From: Brachybacterium sp.
GTDB taxonomy: Bacteria; Actinomycetota; Actinomycetes; Actinomycetales; Dermabacteraceae
Direction of reading: 5' to 3'
Length of the DNA stretch: 9,379 nucleotides
NCBI GenBank assembly: GCA_030451965.1
Contig: JAKDNE010000108.1
Span: 1-9,379 of the forward strand
How positions within the stretch are numbered: position 1 is the stretch's first letter; every line of letters begins with the position of its first letter. Under the pieces are notes generated by a model. The model was not told the DNA's origin, did not search any database, and was given only the letters and a program-made list of their open reading frames with translations. Below, piece after piece: positions 5,918 through 9,379 of this stretch. The position numbers were made by a program, and so were the translations under genes.

Positions 5918-8131
5918 TCAGCTCCTCTCCACGTCGGGATCGGCGTCCCGCAGGCGGTCCGCGATGGCGCCGGCGAGAGCGGGGTGGACGGTGAGATCGG
6001 GGTCGGCGGCGACGACCGCGAAGGCATCCTGGCGGGCCTGTTCGATGGCGCGGGCATCGCGCATCACGTCGAGGTGCTTGAGGGTGCGCTGCAGACCGGA
6101 CTGCTCCTCCCCCACCAGGTCGCCGGCGCCACGGCGGCGCAGGTCGAGCTCGGCGAGCGCGAATCCGTCGGCCGCGTCGGCGATGCGCCGGAGGTGCTGG
6201 GAATGCTCCGCGCCGACCTCCGCGGTGGTGTCGAAGAACGCGATGCCGGCATGCTCGCCACGACCTACACGACCACGGAGCTGATGGAGCTGGGAGACGC
6301 CGAAGCGCTCGGCGTCCAGCACGATCATCGTCGAGGCGTTGGGGACGTCCACGCCCACCTCGATGACCGTGGTGGAGATCAGCACATCGATCTCCCCGCG
6401 CACCATCTGTGCCATCACCTCCTGCTTCTCCTCACCGGTCAGGCGTCCGTGGAGGACGCCCAGCCGGGCACCGGCGAACTCGGGATGCTCGGCCAGGCGC
6501 TGCGCGGTCTGGGTGACGCCACGCGCGGGCTCGAGGCTCGGCGGCTTCTCCACACCGTTCTCGTCGAGCTCCGGTGGGGCCGGAGCATCCGCCTCATCCT
6601 CGTCGATGCGGGCGCAGACCACGAACACCTGCCGACCTGCAGCGACCTCCTCAGCGGCGCGCTGCCACATGCGCTGCTCCCATTTCGGGAGCTTCTCGTG
6701 GACCACGAAGCTGGTGACCCCTGCGCGCAGGCCGGGACTCTCACGCAGGGAGAGCACGTCGAGGTCGCCGACGGTGGCGAGGGCTGCAGTGCGCGGGATC
6801 GGGGTCGCGGTCATCACGATGACGTGGGGGCTCTGACCCGCAGGACCCTTGGTGCGCAGGCGCCGACGGTGGTCGACCCCGAAGCGGTGCTGCTCGTCGA
6901 TCACCACCAGGCCCAGCGAGGCGAACTCCACGGACTCGGTGAGCAGCGCATGGGTACCCACCACGATCCCGGCCTGTCCGGAGGTGACGTCGAGAAGGGT
7001 CTCGCGGCGGCCGGCGGTGCGCTGAGAGCCGGTGAGCAGGCGCACCCGGGTCGCCGCCTCGTGCCCGTCGAGCTGTCCCGCCCGTGCGAGGTCGCCGAGC
7101 AGGGTGAGCAGAGTGCGGTGGTGCTGCTCGGCGAGCACCTCCGTGGGGGCGAGCAGCGCGGCCTGGTGGCCGGAGTCCACAGCGCGGAGCATGGCACGCA
7201 GCGCCACGACCGTCTTGCCGGAGCCGACGTCCCCCTGCAGCAGCACGCTGGTGGGATGTCCGTTGCCGATCCGCTCCTCGATCCGTGCACCGACCTCGCA
7301 CTGACCGTCGGTGAGGGTGAAGGGCAGTCGCTCGTCGAACAACCCCTGCAACGGCCCTTCGGCGGCGAGCACCGGCGCGGGGATGCGCTCGTCCTGGTCG
7401 CGGCGCTGGGCGAAGATGGCCTGCAGGATGAAGGCCTCCTCGTAGCGGAGGTGGGCCATGCCGTACCGGGTGTCCTCGACCGTCAGCGGGCGGTGGACCA
7501 GGCGCACGGCCTCATCGAGCCGGGGCAGGGCGCGACGGGAGAGCACCTCGTCGGGGACGGGGCTGCTGAGCGAGCCGACGAACTCGAGCCCCTTCTCGGT
7601 GGCCGAGCGCATGGTCGATTGCGCGATGTTCTGCCGCAGCGGGTACACCGGCCGCGGCCGCTGGGCCCACGCCCGGCCCTCATCGGTGTCCTCGACCGGC
7701 TCGTAGGCAGGGTGGGTGATCTGGAGCGCCTGGCGGTAGTCGTCGTATCCGACGGTGCCGTGCACGATGATGCGCGCACCCACCGGGAGCCTGCCGCGGT
7801 GCCATTGGACCTGATGCTGCTTGGTGAGGAAGAAGGTCAGCGTGATCTCTTCGATGGCGTCGGAGACGACGACCTCGAGGATGACGCCGTGGCGGCTGCG
7901 CATGGCGCGGTCACGGACGGAGACCACCGAGACGACGGCACTGACCTCTTCGCCCCGGCTCACCTCGTGCAGGGACCGCAGCGGGGCGGGGACCACGTAG
8001 CGCCGCGGGGCGAAGCGCATCATGGTGTCCAGGTCACGCACGCCGAAGGAGGCCATCGCCGTGGACTCCTTGGGGATCAGCAGCTCCTTCAGCGGCATCG
8101 AGCCGCGAGCAGTCTCCTGCCTCCTGGGCAT
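5918..8131 (-). CDS. recG: ATP-dependent DNA helicase RecG
   Basis: RecG is a superfamily 2 translocase that regresses stalled replication forks and migrates Holliday junctions. From the chosen start the protein has 737 residues, normal for actinobacteria. It has PRRY at 42-45, an OB-fold wedge domain over about 55-150, Walker A GDVGSGKT (300-307), the DEQH box (412-415), TATPIPR (441-447), and motif VI QLRGRVGRG (617-625). The frame is open up to 8455, but 8131 (MPRRQETARGS) is preferred because GAGGAGA lies 7 nt upstream. An internal ATG at 8098 (MPLKELL) is closer to where family alignment begins but has a poor ribosome site spacing. rsmD follows after 1 nt. Upstream is a 274-bp region shared with divergent rpmB. 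Confidence 0.96.
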   Translation of the reverse strand: MPRRQETARGSMPLKELLIPKESTAMASFGVRDLDTMMRFAPRRYVVPAPLRSLHEVSRGEEVSAVVSVVSVRDRAMRSRHGVILEVVVSDAIEEITLTFFLTKQHQVQWHRGRLPVGARIIVHGTVGYDDYRQALQITHPAYEPVEDTDEGRAWAQRPRPVYPLRQNIAQSTMRSATEKGLEFVGSLSSPVPDEVLSRRALPRLDEAVRLVHRPLTVEDTRYGMAHLRYEEAFILQAIFAQRRDQDERIPAPVLAAEGPLQGLFDERLPFTLTDGQCEVGARIEERIGNGHPTSVLLQGDVGSGKTVVALRAMLRAVDSGHQAALLAPTEVLAEQHHRTLLTLLGDLARAGQLDGHEAATRVRLLTGSQRTAGRRETLLDVTSGQAGIVVGTHALLTESVEFASLGLVVIDEQHRFGVDHRRRLRTKGPAGQSPHVIVMTATPIPRTAALATVGDLDVLSLRESPGLRAGVTSFVVHEKLPKWEQRMWQRAAEEVAAGRQVFVVCARIDEDEADAPAPPELDENGVEKPPSLEPARGVTQTAQRLAEHPEFAGARLGVLHGRLTGEEKQEVMAQMVRGEIDVLISTTVIEVGVDVPNASTMIVLDAERFGVSQLHQLRGRVGRGEHAGIAFFDTTAEVGAEHSQHLRRIADAADGFALAELDLRRRGAGDLVGEEQSGLQRTLKHLDVMRDARAIEQARQDAFAVVAADPDLTVHPALAGAIADRLRDADPDVERS

Positions 8132-8138
8132 GCGGGCG

Positions 8139-8145
8139 TCTCCTC
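8139..8145 (-). promoter_or_regulatory. Shine-Dalgarno site that decides the recG start
   Basis: The minus strand reads GAGGAGA-N7-ATG. Good complementarity and spacing favour the start at 8131 over the ATG at 8098, where the nearest AGGAG is about 14 nt away. Confidence 0.65.
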
Positions 8146-8212
8146 GTGCTCGGTGTGCGCGGCCCCGTACAGTGCGACCTGCGAGGCCCCATCGTGCCAC
8201 TGCGGTACGACC

Positions 8213-8230
8213 TTGTGGCGGAATCCACAA
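8213..8230. repeat. Inverted repeat TTGTGG-N6-CCACAA between recG and rpmB
   Basis: Two perfect 6-base arms flank a 6-base centre (CGGAAT) in the divergent promoter region. It may be an operator or a small hairpin. It lies upstream of the proposed rpmB -35 at 8252 and about 80 nt upstream of the recG start. Confidence 0.4.
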
Positions 8231-8251
8231 CGTCGCGAAGCGTCCCTCCCC

Positions 8252-8280
8252 TTCAGGGACACCGTCATGTGGGCTATGAT
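8252..8280 (+). promoter_or_regulatory. Candidate rpmB promoter
   Basis: TTCAGG (8252-8257, three of six bases of TTGACA), a 17-nt spacer and TATGAT (8275-8280, five of six bases of TATAAT) lie upstream of rpmB. Transcription from about 8287 would give a leader of roughly 120 nt. That leader contains a GC-rich inverted repeat near 8340-8362 (CCCCGC pairing with GCGGGG). Confidence 0.5.
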
Positions 8281-8405
8281 TCCGTGGTTGCCCTGACCGC
8301 CGGGGGCTCGCACCTCCGTGCTCACCCAGGTCACCGACCCCGCCGTTCCGGCGCGGGGGTGGAGCGGGCACCGCGATCAGAACATCGACGTACCAGGAGA
8401 CGACA

Positions 8406-8603
8406 GTGGCTGCTTCCACGTGTGACATCTGCGCCAAGAGCCCGCGCTTCGGCAAGAGCGTGTCTCACTCGCACCGCCGCAGCTCGCGTCGCTGGAACCC
8501 GAATATCCAGTCGGTCCGCACTGTGATCAACGGCACCAGCAAGCGCGTGAACGCGTGCACCTCCTGCCTCAAGGCAGGCAAGGTCAGCACGCTCGGCGCC
8601 TGA
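8406..8603 (+). CDS. rpmB: 50S ribosomal protein L28, zinc-binding form
   Basis: L28 is a small protein of the large ribosomal subunit. The 65-residue product has the family core SVSHSHRRSSRRWNPNIQ (about 18-35) and the late KRVNACTSCLKAGKV. Two CxxC pairs (Cys6/Cys9 and Cys51/Cys54) make it the zinc-ribbon form, as opposed to the cysteine-free paralogue that some actinobacteria switch to under zinc limitation. The start is GTG at 8406, supported by AGGAGA 5 nt upstream and by the conserved N-terminus. It is alone in its transcript: a promoter lies upstream and an intrinsic terminator just downstream. I see no clear Zur-type operator upstream. Confidence 0.97.
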   Translation: MAASTCDICAKSPRFGKSVSHSHRRSSRRWNPNIQSVRTVINGTSKRVNACTSCLKAGKVSTLGA

Positions 8604-8631
8604 GCGAGACCTCTCAGGACTCACTTGCGAG

Positions 8632-8659
8632 AGCCCTCACCCGATCGGGTGGGGGCTTT
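8632..8659 (+). terminator. Intrinsic terminator of rpmB
   Basis: An 11-bp stem (8632-8642 with 8647-8657, one G-T wobble at the sixth pair) closes a GATC loop and is followed by a short T run (8657-8659, then C). It begins 28 nt after the rpmB stop and separates rpmB from the peptidase gene. Confidence 0.85.
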
Positions 8660-8686
8660 CGTGCATCTGACCATCGAGGAGAACCG

Positions 8687-9379
8687 ATGCCCGCGTCAGC
8701 GCCCACCATCCTGGCCACCAGTGCCGGCTATCGCCCGCATCCGCGCCTGCGCTTCGGATTCGGACAGATGATCGCCTTCGCGCTCGAGCTCGCCCGGGAG
8801 CGGGGGCCCCGCGCCGACGGTCCGCCGCGGATCTGTCACCTCGGCACCGCCAACGGGGACGACAAGAGCGTCCAGCGCGACATGGAGGAGGCCGCGCGGG
8901 AGGCGGGGTACGTCCTGCACCACCTGAGCCTGTTCTCGCAGCCGAACGTCGAGGACATCGAGGACTACCTGCGCGGATTCGATGTGATCTGGGTGAACGG
9001 CGGTTCGGTGGTGAACCTGCTCGCGGTGTGGCGCGCCCACGGGCTCCCGGAGATCCTCCGCCGGCTCTGGCAGGACGGCGTGGTGCTGGCCGGCATCTCC
9101 GCAGGATCGATCTGCTGGTTCGAGGGTGGGGTCACCGACTCCTTCGGCCCCGACCTGCAGCCCGTGACGAACGGGCTGGGCCTCCTGCCCGGCGCCAACG
9201 GGGTGCACATGGACTCCGAGGACCGCCGGCGGCCCCTGGTGAGCGAGCTCGTCGCCGAGGGGACGCTGGGCCCCGCGCTGTGCACCGACGACGGCACGGG
9301 GCTGCTCTTCCGCGGCACCGAGCTGGTCGAGGCGGTCGCCGAGATCGACGGGGTCCGGGCCACCCGGATCGAGCGAGGC
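8687..9379 (+). CDS. Peptidase S51 family (peptidase E-like) protein, 3' end beyond the window
   Basis: The 231 visible codons match the S51 serine peptidase family, whose best-known member, peptidase E, cleaves Asp-X dipeptides; cyanophycinase is a relative. The presumed nucleophile is Ser138 in GISAGS (136-141), a nucleophile-elbow motif, preceded by WVNGGSVVNLL (102-112). Downstream are His174 in NGVHMDSE (171-178) and the acidic TDDGTG (200-205), candidates for the remaining catalytic residues. The N-terminus MPASAPTILATSAGYRPHP has no signal peptide, so the enzyme is probably cytoplasmic. The ATG has GAGGAGA 4 nt upstream and lies 30 nt past the rpmB terminator. Exact substrate is unknown. 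Only the last few residues should be missing, since family members are about 220-250 long. Confidence 0.9.
   Translation, partial: MPASAPTILATSAGYRPHPRLRFGFGQMIAFALELARERGPRADGPPRICHLGTANGDDKSVQRDMEEAAREAGYVLHHLSLFSQPNVEDIEDYLRGFDVIWVNGGSVVNLLAVWRAHGLPEILRRLWQDGVVLAGISAGSICWFEGGVTDSFGPDLQPVTNGLGLLPGANGVHMDSEDRRRPLVSELVAEGTLGPALCTDDGTGLLFRGTELVEAVAEIDGVRATRIERG

Noticed and set aside
5813..8296. An 827-codon open frame on the plus strand opposite recG and the end of rsmD.
   Set aside because: It is a mirror frame of recG, which carries every helicase motif on the minus strand. Long antisense frames are expected at this GC content, and its translation shows no recognisable domain.
8146..8526. 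A 126-codon plus-strand frame overlapping the rpmB leader and start.
   Set aside because: It overlaps rpmB in another frame, is Arg/Ala-rich, and would cover the rpmB promoter and ribosome site.
8696..9363. Minus-strand frames opposite the peptidase gene.
   Set aside because: The plus strand encodes a protein with the S51 nucleophile elbow and a good ribosome site; the antisense frames lack any motif.

Overview
The window is chromosomal DNA of very high GC content (around 70% in the genes, with strong G/C preference at third codon positions). It shows GTG/ATG starts, G-rich Shine-Dalgarno sites and tightly packed housekeeping genes. Gene content and order (recG-rsmD-coaD-DUF177-rnc-mutM, a DUF222/HNH '13E12-type' nuclease, a DUF3224 protein) point to an actinobacterium. 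Micrococcales is likely and a Brachybacterium-like genus is possible, but the genus is a guess from overall character.

Layout: 1-5916 and 5918-8131 lie on the minus strand; 8406-9379 lie on the plus strand. Read 5'->3' on the minus strand from 8131, the order is: recG (branch-migration helicase), rsmD (16S rRNA m2G966 methyltransferase, 1 nt after recG), a 374-bp noncoding AT-richer gap, a DUF222/HNH nuclease, a GNAT acetyltransferase, a DUF3224 protein, coaD (phosphopantetheine adenylyltransferase), a DUF177/YceD protein, rnc (RNase III, start overlapping the DUF177 stop) and mutM (formamidopyrimidine-DNA glycosylase, cut by the window start). On the plus strand, diverging from recG across 274 bp, are rpmB (ribosomal protein L28, zinc-ribbon form) with a clear intrinsic terminator, then a peptidase S51-family gene cut by the window end.

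The backbone is a conserved block for DNA repair, ribosome/RNA processing and coenzyme A synthesis. The nuclease-GNAT-DUF3224 stretch (2289-4963) plus the AT-rich gap separates rsmD from coaD, which are usually adjacent, and looks like an accessory insertion. coaD seems to have its own promoter just behind the insertion, placed so that its mRNA would be leaderless. The DUF177 and rnc genes abut with no rpmF between them.

I found no wholly new system. The places most worth a second look are a cluster of DnaA-box-like 9-mers and palindromes in the AT-rich gap (about 5087-5186), a 10-bp homopolymer inside mutM, and the accessory cassette itself. No tRNA, rRNA, CRISPR array, insertion sequence or prophage gene was recognised.
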